NCBI GenBank assembly: GCA_044226395.1
Contig: JBGAHD010000001.1
Span: 806,001 to 870,000 of the forward strand
Reading direction: 5' to 3'
Origin: JBGAHD01 sp044226395
Lineage (GTDB): Bacteria > Pseudomonadota > Gammaproteobacteria > Xanthomonadales > Ahniellaceae
DNA: 64,000 nt
The position numbers and the translations under genes were made by a program. The notes beneath the pieces are model-generated. The model was not told the origin of the DNA. It was given only the letters and a program-made list of their open reading frames with translations, and searched no databases. Shown in pieces: positions 52,678-61,859 of this stretch (within the stretch, counting starts at the first letter, position 1; each line of letters opens with the position of its first letter).

Positions 52678-55239
52678 ATGACGCAGCGCGAACCACAGGC
52701 GAACAAGGACATGTCGAACGACACCACCAAGGACAACGCCAAGACACTCGAACAGATCTTGCCGTCGGCCGCCTTGCTGACACTGAGCGTGGGTGCCGGC
52801 CTTGCCGGTCAGGCCCAAGCCGCCACGTTCACCGTCACCAACACCAACGATGCCGGCGCGGGCAGCCTGCGCGATGCGATCGCCGCTGCCAATGCCGCCG
52901 GGGGCGCCGACATCATCGATTTTCAAGCCGGACTGACCGGCACCATCACGCTGACGACGGGTCAACTCAACATCGCCGATTCCGTCCAGATCAACGGTCC
53001 CGGCGCGGCCAACCTCAGCGTGAGCGGCAACAATGCGTCGCGCGTGTTTTATCTGTACGCCGGCGGCGTCCTCGACGTTCAGATCTCGAACCTCACAATC
53101 ACCGGCGGAACAGCCGTCCGCGGCGGCGGCATTTTGAATACCGACGAGAATCTCACGCTCGACGGCGTGGTGATTCAAGGCAACACCGCCACGAGCCACG
53201 GCGGCGGCATCTTTGCCGACGGCTTCAACATGAACCTCACGATCCGCAATTCCACCATCACCGGCAATACCAGCGGTGCCAACGGCGGTGGCATGTACGT
53301 CGAGGACACGGGTGGCCCACTGCTGATCGACAACTCGAGCTTCACCAACAACGACGCCTCCGGCAGCGGTGGTGGCATCTACTTCTACGATCCCGACAAT
53401 TCGATCACGATCAACAACTCGACCATCGCGGGCAACGTGTCAGGCGCGGCGGGCCGACCGGCCGGCAACGCGCCGCAAGGCTTGACCTCGCGCGGTGGCG
53501 GCGTCTACCTCTATCACATCGATGGCGGTGGCCCGGGGCGGCCGCTGGTGATCACCAACAGCACGTTCTCGACCAATTCGGCGGGCGACGGCGGTGGCAT
53601 CTACTTGGATGACCCGGTCACGTTGACCCTGCAGAGTTCCACGATCAGCGGCAACACCTCGGTCAATCAAGGTGGCGGCGTGCGCGTCGCGACCATGTAC
53701 TCGCCGGCGAGCCTCACGCACTCGACCGTGGTCTCCAACACCAGCGGCGCTGGCGGTGGCATTAGCCTCGGCACGGGCACCGGCACCATCGTGCATTCGG
53801 TGATCGCCGACAACACCGGCGGCGCCACGCCCGACCTCGCGGGCACGTTCACGCAAAGCTTCAGTCTGGTGCGCACGCCCACGGGCGCGACCGTCACCGA
53901 TGGCGGCGGCAATCTGGCCGCCGGCACCGCGCCCAATCTCGGCGCGCTCGCCAACAACGGTGGCCCGACCGCGACGCATCTGCCGCTGACCGGCAGTCCC
54001 CTGATCAACGCCGGCAATGCGGCCTTCGCGCCGCCGCCGAACACGGATCAGCGCGGTCTGGCGCGCGTGAGCGGCGGTCGCATCGACATCGGCGCGGTCG
54101 AAACCGTGGCGACGTCCACGCTGCAGTTCGCCGTGACCACGGCGAGCATCGGTGAAACCGGCGGCACGGTCAGCCTCAATGTCGCGCGCGTGGGCGATAC
54201 CTCGGTGGCGGTGTCGGTCAACTACGCCTCGGCCAATGGCACGGCCACGGCCGGCGCGGACTACACCACCGCCAACGGCACGCTCAACTGGGCGGTGGGC
54301 GATGCCGCCGACAAGACCATCACCGTGCCGATTCTCGACGATGCCCTGGTCGAAGGCCCCGAAACCTTCACCCTCACCTTGAGCGGTCCCAGCGCGGGCG
54401 CCGTGCTCGGCGCCAATACCGCGGCCACCGTGACCATCGCCGACGACGATGCCGGCGGCACGGTGCAGTTCTCCGTCGCCTCGATCACGGTCAACGAGAA
54501 CGCGGGCACGGCCACGCTGACGGTCACGCGCGCGGGCGGCAACTCCGCCGCGTCCGTCGACTACGCGACCGCGCCGGGCTCGGCGACCTCGCCGGCCGAT
54601 TTCACCGCGACCACGGGCACGCTCAACTGGGCGGCCGGTGACACGAGCAATCGCACGATCACCGTGCCGATCATCAACGATACCCTGCCCGAAGGCACCG
54701 AAACCTTCACCGTGACGCTGAGCAATCCGCAAGGCGGCGTGGCCGTGGGTACCGGCACCGCGACCGTGTCGATCCTCAATGCCTCGACGTCGATTCCCGC
54801 GGGCGATACCACGGGGAAGATCCTGCTCGCGGGCTTGCTCGCGCTCGGTGGTCTCGCGGCGCTGCGCAAGCGCGTGGCGCGCGGCGGTGGCATGGCGGCG
54901 GTGATCGCGGCGCTGGCGCTGGGCGGCGTGTCGACGTCGTCCGAAGCCGCGGGCGTCGCCGGCAAGGACGTGCGTCAGTCGCGCGTGACCGCGGTCGAGA
55001 CGCAAGGCGCGAATGTCACCTTGCGCCTGGCCGATGGCAGCACGATCACCGCGCCGGCCAACGTGGTGGTGGCTCGCGACAAGCGCGCCAAGCACTCGGC
55101 CGACGTCGTCGATCTGGCCAAGCTGCCGACGATCGACGCGCCGACGCTGGTCAAGGTTCGTCGCGATGCCAGCGGCGCGATCACGCGCGTGCGCGTGGTC
55201 CTGCTCAACGCCAACGATGGCGATCTGCGCAAGCGCTGA
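52678..55239 (+). CDS. Large surface protein: beta-helix, Calx-beta domains, internal anchor
   Basis: 853 residues. Long N-terminal signal (28-48, LPSAALLTLSVGAGLAGQAQA). Residues 50-475: right-handed beta-helix with CSLREAI-like start FTVTNTNDAGAGSLRDAI and GGGI repeats (SGANGGGMYVED, SGSGGGIYFYDP). Two Calx-beta-type repeats (about 482-590 and 595-700: ADYTTANGTLNWAVGD, VEGPETFTLTLS). Then SIPAGDTTGK, a membrane helix ILLAGLLALGGLAALRKR (712-729), a second hydrophobic stretch and a 100-residue basic tail. A sorting-like segment inside the protein is odd. Divergent from the three-domain gene. Adhesin or matrix role is inferred. Confidence 0.8.
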   Translation: MTQREPQANKDMSNDTTKDNAKTLEQILPSAALLTLSVGAGLAGQAQAATFTVTNTNDAGAGSLRDAIAAANAAGGADIIDFQAGLTGTITLTTGQLNIADSVQINGPGAANLSVSGNNASRVFYLYAGGVLDVQISNLTITGGTAVRGGGILNTDENLTLDGVVIQGNTATSHGGGIFADGFNMNLTIRNSTITGNTSGANGGGMYVEDTGGPLLIDNSSFTNNDASGSGGGIYFYDPDNSITINNSTIAGNVSGAAGRPAGNAPQGLTSRGGGVYLYHIDGGGPGRPLVITNSTFSTNSAGDGGGIYLDDPVTLTLQSSTISGNTSVNQGGGVRVATMYSPASLTHSTVVSNTSGAGGGISLGTGTGTIVHSVIADNTGGATPDLAGTFTQSFSLVRTPTGATVTDGGGNLAAGTAPNLGALANNGGPTATHLPLTGSPLINAGNAAFAPPPNTDQRGLARVSGGRIDIGAVETVATSTLQFAVTTASIGETGGTVSLNVARVGDTSVAVSVNYASANGTATAGADYTTANGTLNWAVGDAADKTITVPILDDALVEGPETFTLTLSGPSAGAVLGANTAATVTIADDDAGGTVQFSVASITVNENAGTATLTVTRAGGNSAASVDYATAPGSATSPADFTATTGTLNWAAGDTSNRTITVPIINDTLPEGTETFTVTLSNPQGGVAVGTGTATVSILNASTSIPAGDTTGKILLAGLLALGGLAALRKRVARGGGMAAVIAALALGGVSTSSEAAGVAGKDVRQSRVTAVETQGANVTLRLADGSTITAPANVVVARDKRAKHSADVVDLAKLPTIDAPTLVKVRRDASGAITRVRVVLLNANDGDLRKR

Positions 55240-55262
55240 TAGCTTCGTGGTGAGCTGAAACA

Positions 55263-55290
55263 AAAACGCCCCGGGAAACCGGGGCGTTTT
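55263..55290. terminator. Bidirectional terminator between the surface protein and phaC
   Basis: AAAACGCCCCGG-GAAA-CCGGGGCGTTTT; a GC stem with an A-run before it and a T-run after it, between convergent genes. Confidence 0.9.
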
Positions 55291-55314
55291 GCTTTGTGCC
55301 TTACGTGAGCGAGA

Positions 55315-56385
55315 TCAGCCGCGCTTGCGCAACCATTCGTGGATCGCCGGCGGCACCTCGCGCTGCGAGCGACCCGACACGTAGATGCCAATGTGCCCGC
55401 CCTTGAACGCGATTTCGGTGTAGTCGCTGGTGCCCACGACACCGCGCATCGCGCGCGAGGCATTGGGCGGCACCAGATGATCCTGCTCGGCGAAGATGTT
55501 GAGCACGGGCTGGGTGATGCGCCGCGTGTTCACCTCCTTGTCGCCGATCTTCAAGCCGCCGCGAACCAATTTGTTGCCTTGATAGAAATCGCGGATGAAC
55601 TGGCGGAACGCCTCGCCCGCCTGATCGGGCGAGTCGAAGATCCATTTCTCCATGCGCAGGAAATTCTCGACCTCGGTCTTGTTGTCGAGGATGTCGATCA
55701 GGCCCACGTACTTCTGATGATTGAGGCGGAAGGGCTTGAGCGTGAGGTAACACCAATTCATCAGATCTCCCGGCACATTGCCGAGCGTGTCGACGAGCAG
55801 GTCGACATCCATCTCCTGGGTCCAATGCGAGAGCATGTTGTCGCTGGTGTGAAAATCCACCGGCGTGACCATGGTGATGAGGTTCTTGACCTTCTCGGGA
55901 TAGATCGAGGTGAAGCACAGCGACATCGCGCCGCCCTGGCAGATGCCGAGCAGATTGATCGCGGGCAGACCATGACGACGCGCGACCACGTCGACGCAGC
56001 GGCGAATCCAGCCGTTGATGTAGTCATCCAGGGTCATGTAGCGATCGGAAGGATCGGGATAGCCCCAGTCGATGATGTACACGTCCTCGCCCAGCGCGAG
56101 CAGATTCTTGACGATGGAACGATCGTCCTGCAGATCGACCATGTAGGGCCGATTGACCAGTGCGTAGACGATCAGCAGCGGCACGCGCGCGGTCGGCGCG
56201 CGCGAACCGCGATAGCGATAGAGCACGACCTTGCCGTCGCGCCAGACTTCTTCTTTTTCGGTCGCGCCGTAGTGCACGTCCTCGACCTGGGTCAGCACGC
56301 TGGCGCCGGCCGTGAGTTTTTCGCCCAGCCGCGAGACCTCGCGCAGCGCTTCCTCGGGGCTGATCTTCACCGGATTCATGCTCAT
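55315..56385 (-). CDS. phaC: Class III PHA synthase subunit PhaC
   Basis: 356 residues, the normal class III length. Alpha/beta hydrolase with lipase-like box GICQGG (Cys149), catalytic Asp302 in FAEQDHLVP and His331 in FKGGHIGIY; these numbers are the same as in the Allochromatium enzyme. It polymerises (R)-3-hydroxybutyryl-CoA into PHB on granules. It needs PhaE, whose gene ends 3 bases upstream. Confidence 0.96.
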   Translation of the reverse strand: MSMNPVKISPEEALREVSRLGEKLTAGASVLTQVEDVHYGATEKEEVWRDGKVVLYRYRGSRAPTARVPLLIVYALVNRPYMVDLQDDRSIVKNLLALGEDVYIIDWGYPDPSDRYMTLDDYINGWIRRCVDVVARRHGLPAINLLGICQGGAMSLCFTSIYPEKVKNLITMVTPVDFHTSDNMLSHWTQEMDVDLLVDTLGNVPGDLMNWCYLTLKPFRLNHQKYVGLIDILDNKTEVENFLRMEKWIFDSPDQAGEAFRQFIRDFYQGNKLVRGGLKIGDKEVNTRRITQPVLNIFAEQDHLVPPNASRAMRGVVGTSDYTEIAFKGGHIGIYVSGRSQREVPPAIHEWLRKRG

Positions 56386-56388
56386 GAC

Positions 56389-57750
56389 TCAGCGCCCTCC
56401 CCGCTTGGTGGATTTCTGCGCGGCGAGCAAGGCGGCGAAGTTGCTTGGCGCGTTCGCGGTTGCCTTGCCCGACGTCTTGGTCGCCGGCTTGGCGCTCGGT
56501 GATTTGATCAACGGCGCGGGTGGCTTGGCGGCTGCCTTGGACTTCGGTCGCGGCACGGTAGCGTGAGTGTCACGCGGGCGCGCGGCTTGCGCCTGCGCTG
56601 TCGCCGGGGACGAAGCGCTTCGCGCGGGCGCGGCGGCGCTGCGCGTGGCGGGCTTGCTCGCGCGCGCGGCGGCGCGTGGCGCCGAGCGCTTGGGCTTGGC
56701 CTTGTCCTTGGTCGGTGCTTCGGCGGACTTCGTAGCGCGGGGTGTTGCTTCGGGCTCGTCGCGCGAGGTCGACTTCGCCGCGCGCGGGGCTTCGGATTCG
56801 TCGCGCGCATCGGGTTCGCTTGGGACTTCGCGCTTCGGTGGCTTCGAAGGCGCGGACTCTTCGCGTTCCAGCGCTTCTTCCAGACGCGAAATGCGACGAC
56901 GCAGCTCGGCGATCTTCTGATGCGTGCCATTGAGCTCGGCGCGCGTGGGCATACCCAGCGCCGCCGACGCTTGCTCGACTTCGAGCTGCACCATCTGCCG
57001 CACGCGCATCTGCGCGTTGACCAAGGCGCCGTAGACGTGACGATAGTCTTGCGACAAGGCGATCTCGGCGAAGCCTTCCTCGGCGGCGTCGATGAAGGTG
57101 TCGTAGAACTCGCGATAGCTCTTGATCTCGCGACCGGGTTCGGTGCGCGCGGCGAGCTTGTCCTCGAAGATCTCGAGACCGCGCTGACTGGCCTTGAGCA
57201 TCAGCGCGTTGTAGCGGTTTAGCTGATCATTATAGTCGGCCGTGGCCTGGGCGAGCTTCTGCAGTTGTTCCTGCCGCTCGCGCGTGAAGCCGAACGCTGG
57301 CAGATGCGTGGCCGTGGCGAACTGCTGACGCAGCGGCTGCGCGAACTGCGCGAACTGCTCGTACATCTGCTCGAAACCGCGCGAGCCCTCGCCCAGCGCC
57401 TGACGCATGGCGTCGGCGACAGGATTGGATTGCAGGTTCATCGCGCCGAGCGAATCACGAATGGTCTTGGTCCACGCGCTGGGATCGAAACCTGCGCCCG
57501 CGCCCGCTTGCTGCGCGGCGCCTTGCATCAGGTTCACGAACTGTCGCGCGCTGGCGAGCACGCGATCGAGCGTGTCGTTCTGCGTGTTCTGGCCGCCGAT
57601 GAAGCGCGACCACATCTCGAATGCTTCCTGCAGCGGCGGTCGCGAAGGCTGACCGGCCTGACGCGCGGCCTCGGACCACGCGTTGGCGAATTGCTTCTGC
57701 AAGGCTTGCCAGTCGCTCATCCAGGCGGCCGCGGAACCCTGATCGGACAT
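56389..57750 (-). CDS. phaE: Class III PHA synthase subunit PhaE with Lys/Ala/Pro tail
   Basis: 453 residues. PhaE family (1-290): WMSDWQALQKQFANAW at the start, YREFYDTFIDAAEEGFAEI and LEVEQASAALGMPTRAELNG. From about 300 a coiled coil (AELRRRISRLEEALERE) leads into a 150-residue Lys/Ala/Pro/Ser-rich tail (KPKRSAPRAAARASKPATRS). Family members are usually shorter (about 350-380). The tail is like the DNA-binding tails of PhaF/PhaM-type granule proteins. GGGAG site 8 bases before the ATG. Confidence 0.93.
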   Translation of the reverse strand: MSDQGSAAAWMSDWQALQKQFANAWSEAARQAGQPSRPPLQEAFEMWSRFIGGQNTQNDTLDRVLASARQFVNLMQGAAQQAGAGAGFDPSAWTKTIRDSLGAMNLQSNPVADAMRQALGEGSRGFEQMYEQFAQFAQPLRQQFATATHLPAFGFTRERQEQLQKLAQATADYNDQLNRYNALMLKASQRGLEIFEDKLAARTEPGREIKSYREFYDTFIDAAEEGFAEIALSQDYRHVYGALVNAQMRVRQMVQLEVEQASAALGMPTRAELNGTHQKIAELRRRISRLEEALEREESAPSKPPKREVPSEPDARDESEAPRAAKSTSRDEPEATPRATKSAEAPTKDKAKPKRSAPRAAARASKPATRSAAAPARSASSPATAQAQAARPRDTHATVPRPKSKAAAKPPAPLIKSPSAKPATKTSGKATANAPSNFAALLAAQKSTKRGGR

Positions 57751-57881
57751 GAGCTTGCTCCCTGAAATCCTGGCTCGATGCTACAACGGCCCCATGGACC
57801 CCTCAAGAAACCGCGCGTGGGCATGACAGCGCCCGCGCGCGCTGCTAGCGTGCGGCGCTCCGCGACCGTCGAGCCTTGCGC

Positions 57882-59234
57882 ATGAGCGACCCTTCCGCCA
57901 CCCCGCCCCCCAACAACGACGAGGCCCATCGCGTCCCGCGCGCGACCACGCCGACCTGGGAAGCGGAGCTGCTGCTGTCGGCCGGCATGGTCTTCGGCCT
58001 GATGCAGGCGCCGTCGGGGCTCGACGACATCTTCGATCGCCTTCGCCCGGTGCTGCGGCCTTCCCTGCTCGAGATCCTGTGGTTCTTCCACATCTACGGC
58101 AAGGTGCTGGTGTTCGCGCTGGTGTCGACCTTCCTCGTGCATTTGGCCGCGCGCGGCGTGTGGACGGCGGTGCTCGGCCTGCGCTCGGTGTTTCCCGACG
58201 GCGTGCGCTGGGACAAGCTGCGCAATGGCCCGAATTACATCGCGGTGACCAAGCCGCGCGTGCCCGCGCTCGACGAACTGGTCGAGCGCGTCGACAACTT
58301 CGCCAGCATTCTGTTCGCCTTCGGCGCGGTGATGGTGATGCTGGCCCTGGTGTCGATCCTGATGATGCTGGCGTTCTCGGCCACCGCCAGCGCGATCTCG
58401 TCGCTGCTGCTCGATGGCAAGTACGCCTCGATCATCTTCTGGTCGATGTTCGGGGTCACGATCGTGCCGATGAGCCTGGCGAACTTCATCGATCAGCGCT
58501 TCGGCAAGCGCCTGCCGCCCGAGCATCCGGTGTCGCGCGTGCTGCGCGGCACGTTCCGCTACACCAATTTCTTCATGCCGCTGGGGCTGATCAATCCCTT
58601 GATGCTGACGTACATGAGCAATGTCGGTCATCGCAAGGGACTGGTGCTGCTGCTCGGCGGCTTGTACGCCATGATCGGACTGGCGACGCTCGACTCGTTG
58701 GCGCATCGCGGCGGGCTCAATTTGAGCGGCGCGACCTATGTGATGACCGCCGACAGCAGCGCCGTGGGCGCGTGGCCGCAGCACTACGCCGATCAGCGCG
58801 ACGGCGCGCGACGCTTCAGCGCCGCGCCCTTCATCGAATCGGCCGTGGTCGAGGGACCGTACCTTCGGCTGTTCATCCCTTACATCATGGACCGTCACAG
58901 CGCGGCGGTCGCGCGCGCTTGCCCGGATCTGCAAACGGCCGAGGACAAGGACGAGCAACGCGAACGCGCGCGTCAGGCCATGGCGCTGGCGTGCCTGGCG
59001 AAAGTGCTCGACATTCACCTCGACGCGCAGCCGGTCGGCCCCGAGCAGATGGTCTTCGCGCGCGATGGCGTGTCGGATTTTTACGGCGTCGTGGCCATGC
59101 TGCCGATGCGCGATGTCGCGCCGGGCCGCCACGAGATCATGATCACCAAGCCCTCGCGCGTGGAATCGAGCGCCTTGATCGGCTCGCGCGAATCCGAGCC
59201 CGACCCGCCGTATCGCATCGTCTTCTGGCGTTGA
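57882..59234 (+). CDS. Unknown multi-pass membrane protein
   Basis: 450 residues from ATG 57882. Membrane segments near 27-45, 66-92, 140-172, 188-208, 230-255 and 258-275, then a soluble C-terminal half with PYIMDRHSAAVARACPDLQTAE and GVVAMLPMRDVAPGRHEIMI. No family recognised. The C-terminal half looks like a periplasmic or cytoplasmic sensor/binding domain rather than a transporter. Divergent from phaE, 131 bases apart, and closed by a terminator. Confidence 0.75.
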   Translation: MSDPSATPPPNNDEAHRVPRATTPTWEAELLLSAGMVFGLMQAPSGLDDIFDRLRPVLRPSLLEILWFFHIYGKVLVFALVSTFLVHLAARGVWTAVLGLRSVFPDGVRWDKLRNGPNYIAVTKPRVPALDELVERVDNFASILFAFGAVMVMLALVSILMMLAFSATASAISSLLLDGKYASIIFWSMFGVTIVPMSLANFIDQRFGKRLPPEHPVSRVLRGTFRYTNFFMPLGLINPLMLTYMSNVGHRKGLVLLLGGLYAMIGLATLDSLAHRGGLNLSGATYVMTADSSAVGAWPQHYADQRDGARRFSAAPFIESAVVEGPYLRLFIPYIMDRHSAAVARACPDLQTAEDKDEQRERARQAMALACLAKVLDIHLDAQPVGPEQMVFARDGVSDFYGVVAMLPMRDVAPGRHEIMITKPSRVESSALIGSRESEPDPPYRIVFWR

Positions 59235-59247
59235 GTCGCCAGCAACG

Positions 59248-59275
59248 AAAAAGGCCCGGAAAACCGGGCCTTTTT
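59248..59275. terminator. Bidirectional terminator before pnp end
   Basis: AAAAAGGCCCGG-AAAA-CCGGGCCTTTTT between the membrane-protein gene and the convergent pnp. Confidence 0.9.
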
Positions 59276-59300
59276 CTTGGAGCCGCGAAACGCGCGAGGC

Positions 59301-61403
59301 TTACTCGGCGCCAGCGTCTTCCATCAGCGCCTTCATCGACAGGCGGATGCGGCCCTGCTTGTCGACTTCCAGCACCTTCACGCGCACCATGTCGCCTTCC
59401 TTGAGCTTGTCCGAGACCTTCTCGACGCGCTCGGTGGAGATCTGCGACACGTGCACCAAGCCATCGCGGCCCGGCAGGATGGTCACGAAGGCGCCGAAGT
59501 CCATGAGCTTGGCGACCTTGCCTTCGTAGATCTTGCCCGGCTCGACGTCGGCCGTGATCATCTCGATGCGCTTGCGCGCGGCTTCGGCCGCGTCGCGATT
59601 GACCGAGGCGATGATCACCGTGCCGTCATCGTTGATGTCGATGGTGGTGCCGGTTTCCTCGGTGATCGAGCGGATGGTCGCGCCACCCTTGCCGATGACT
59701 TCGCGGATCTTGTCCGGATGGATGCGGATCGTGAGCAGACGCGGCGCGAAATCCGACAGCTCGGCGCGCGGCTTGGAGATGACCTTGGCCATCTCGCCGA
59801 GAATGTGCAGGCGACCGGCCTTGGCCTGGTCGAGCGCCACGCGCATGATCTCTTCGGTGATGCCGTCGATCTTGATGTCCATCTGCAGCGCGGTCACGCC
59901 TTCGGCGCTACCGGCGACCTTGAAGTCCATGTCGCCGAGGTGATCCTCGTCGCCGAGGATGTCCGACAGCACGACGAAGTCGTTGTCTTCCTTCACCAGG
60001 CCCATGGCGATGCCGGCGACGGGCGCCTTCATCGGCACGCCCGCGTCCATCAGCGCCAGCGACGAACCGCACACCGAGGCCATCGACGAGGAGCCGTTGG
60101 ATTCGGTGATTTCGCTGACCACGCGGATCACGTAAGGGAAGGCTTCCAGACCCGGCATCGCGGCCACCACGCCGCGCTTGGCCAGGCGACCATGGCCGAT
60201 TTCGCGGCGCTTGGGGCCCGACATCATGCCGGTCTCGCCCACCGAGAACGGCGGGAAGTTGTAGTGGAACATGAAGGGATCCTTCGACTCGCCTTCCAGC
60301 GCGTCGATGATCTGGGCGTCCTTGGTGGTGCCGAGCGTGGCCACGACCAGGGCCTGAGTCTCGCCACGCGTGAACAGGGCCGAGCCGTGCGTGCGCGGCA
60401 GCACGCCGACGCGCACCGAGATCGGACGCACGGTCACCAGATCGCGGCCGTCGATACGCACCTTGTCCTTGAGCACCTGGGCGCGCATGGTGGCGTATTC
60501 GAGATCGCCGTATTCCTTGCCGACCTGGGCATCGGTCCAGCCGTTGGCCTCGTACTGCGGCTTCAGCGTTTCGATGACGGTCTTCTTCAGGGCGTTGATG
60601 GCGTCGCGACGCGCGGCTTTTTCGCGGATGTTGTAGGCCTGACGCAGCTTGTCGCCAACGGCGGCCTTGATCGCGGAAATCAGCGCTTCGTTACGGGCCG
60701 GCGCGACCCACTCGAACTTGCGGATGCCCGCCTCGGCGGCGAAGGCATTGATCGCGTCGATGGCCACGCGCATCTGCTGGTGACCGAAGACCACGGCGCC
60801 GAGCATGACTTGCTCGGACAGGCTCTTGGCCTCGGACTCGACCATCAGCACGGCGTTGGCGGTGCCGGCGACCACGAGGTCGAGCTGCGAAGCCTTGATC
60901 TCGGTCTGGGTCGGGTTGAGGAGGTACTGGCCGTTGGCGTAACCGACCTTGGCCGCGCCGATCGGACCCTTGAACGGGATGCCCGAGAGCACCAGGGCCG
61001 CGGAAGCGCCGAGCAAGGCCGGGATGTCGGCGTCGACTTCCGGGTTCAACGAGAGCACGGTCGCGATGATCTGCACCTCGTTGCGGAACTCTTCGGGGAA
61101 CAGCGGACGGATCGGTCGATCGATCAGGCGCGAGATCAGCGTTTCCTTTTCGGTCGGGCGACCTTCGCGCTTGAAGAAACCACCGGGAATGCGGCCGGCG
61201 GCGTAGAACTTCTCTTGGTAATGCACCGTCAGCGGAAAGAAGTCCTTGCCCTCGAGGGGCTTGGACGCGCACACGGCGGTCACCAGGACCACCGTGCCAC
61301 CCATGCTGACCATCACGGCACCACTGGATTGGCGGGCGACCTCGCCCGTTTCCAACGTTACTTCGTGATTACCGTAACGGAACGTCTTGGTCGTCTTCGC
61401 CAC
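59301..61403 (-). CDS. pnp: Polynucleotide phosphorylase
   Basis: 700 residues. Two RNase PH domains (EGKDFFPLTVHYQEKFYAAG, RPIRPLFPEEFRNEV; RTHGSALFTRGETQALVVATLG, SNGSSSMASVCGSSLALMDAG), a linker, KH (555-615: IRIHPDKIREVIGKGGATIRSI) and S1 (620-690: GKIYEGKVAKLMDFGAFVTILPG). 3'-5' exoribonuclease of the degradosome. Last gene of infB-rbfA-truB-rpsO-pnp. Confidence 0.97.
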   Translation of the reverse strand: MAKTTKTFRYGNHEVTLETGEVARQSSGAVMVSMGGTVVLVTAVCASKPLEGKDFFPLTVHYQEKFYAAGRIPGGFFKREGRPTEKETLISRLIDRPIRPLFPEEFRNEVQIIATVLSLNPEVDADIPALLGASAALVLSGIPFKGPIGAAKVGYANGQYLLNPTQTEIKASQLDLVVAGTANAVLMVESEAKSLSEQVMLGAVVFGHQQMRVAIDAINAFAAEAGIRKFEWVAPARNEALISAIKAAVGDKLRQAYNIREKAARRDAINALKKTVIETLKPQYEANGWTDAQVGKEYGDLEYATMRAQVLKDKVRIDGRDLVTVRPISVRVGVLPRTHGSALFTRGETQALVVATLGTTKDAQIIDALEGESKDPFMFHYNFPPFSVGETGMMSGPKRREIGHGRLAKRGVVAAMPGLEAFPYVIRVVSEITESNGSSSMASVCGSSLALMDAGVPMKAPVAGIAMGLVKEDNDFVVLSDILGDEDHLGDMDFKVAGSAEGVTALQMDIKIDGITEEIMRVALDQAKAGRLHILGEMAKVISKPRAELSDFAPRLLTIRIHPDKIREVIGKGGATIRSITEETGTTIDINDDGTVIIASVNRDAAEAARKRIEMITADVEPGKIYEGKVAKLMDFGAFVTILPGRDGLVHVSQISTERVEKVSDKLKEGDMVRVKVLEVDKQGRIRLSMKALMEDAGAE

Positions 61404-61425
61404 TGCGCGATCCTCTGGTGGCCGC

Positions 61426-61695
61426 TTAGCGGCGGATGCCGAGGCGGCTGATCAGCGCTTTGTAGCGCTCGCCGTCGGAGTTCTTGAGATAGTTCAACAG
61501 GCGACGACGCTGGTTGACGAGCTTGAGCAGGCCGCGACGCGAGTGGTGATCCTTCACGTGCGTGCCGAAGTGCTGGCTCAAGTGCTCGATGCGAGCCGAC
61601 AGCAGCGCGACCTGGACTTCCGGGGAGCCGGTGTCGTTCGGCGCGCGCTTGTGTTCGTTGATGATCTTGCTGGTCTGTTCGGGGGTGAGCGACAT
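61426..61695 (-). CDS. rpsO: 30S ribosomal protein S15
   Basis: 89 residues from ATG 61693-61695. MSLTPEQTSKIINEHKRAP, TGSPEVQVALLSARIEHLS, DHHSRRGLLKLVNQRRRLL, Y(K)ALISRLGIRR: full S15. It binds the 16S rRNA central domain and its own mRNA. It starts after a 164-base leader with a long hairpin and lies 22 bases ahead of pnp. Confidence 0.97.
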   Translation of the reverse strand: MSLTPEQTSKIINEHKRAPNDTGSPEVQVALLSARIEHLSQHFGTHVKDHHSRRGLLKLVNQRRRLLNYLKNSDGERYKALISRLGIRR

Positions 61696-61716
61696 TTTCG
61701 GTTCCCAAAAATAATG

Positions 61717-61763
61717 ACGAGGCTCGAGCGTGCCGTCGATGACACGAAACTCGAAAGCCTCGT
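61717..61763 (-). promoter_or_regulatory. rpsO leader hairpin, candidate S15 feedback element
   Basis: ACGAGGCT-CGAG ... CTCG-AA-AGCCTCGT, an 8-bp plus 4-bp stem split by a two-base bulge with a 21-base loop, 22-68 bases ahead of the rpsO ATG. Autogenous repression by S15 is known in other bacteria, with different leader folds. Confidence 0.45.
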
Positions 61764-61859
61764 TAGTGGTGGCTTTCAAACCCTTTGTGAGCCGCCAATT
61801 CTAACTGGCAAACTCTTTTGCGGACAAGCAATTGGTGAAAATCGGCTTGTCTTTTTCTG

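Noticed and set aside
53440..55263. 607-codon open frame opposite the surface protein
   Set aside because: Antisense of Gly/Thr/Ala-rich repeats; low complexity.
59277..61451. 724-codon open frame opposite pnp
   Set aside because: Shadow of pnp.
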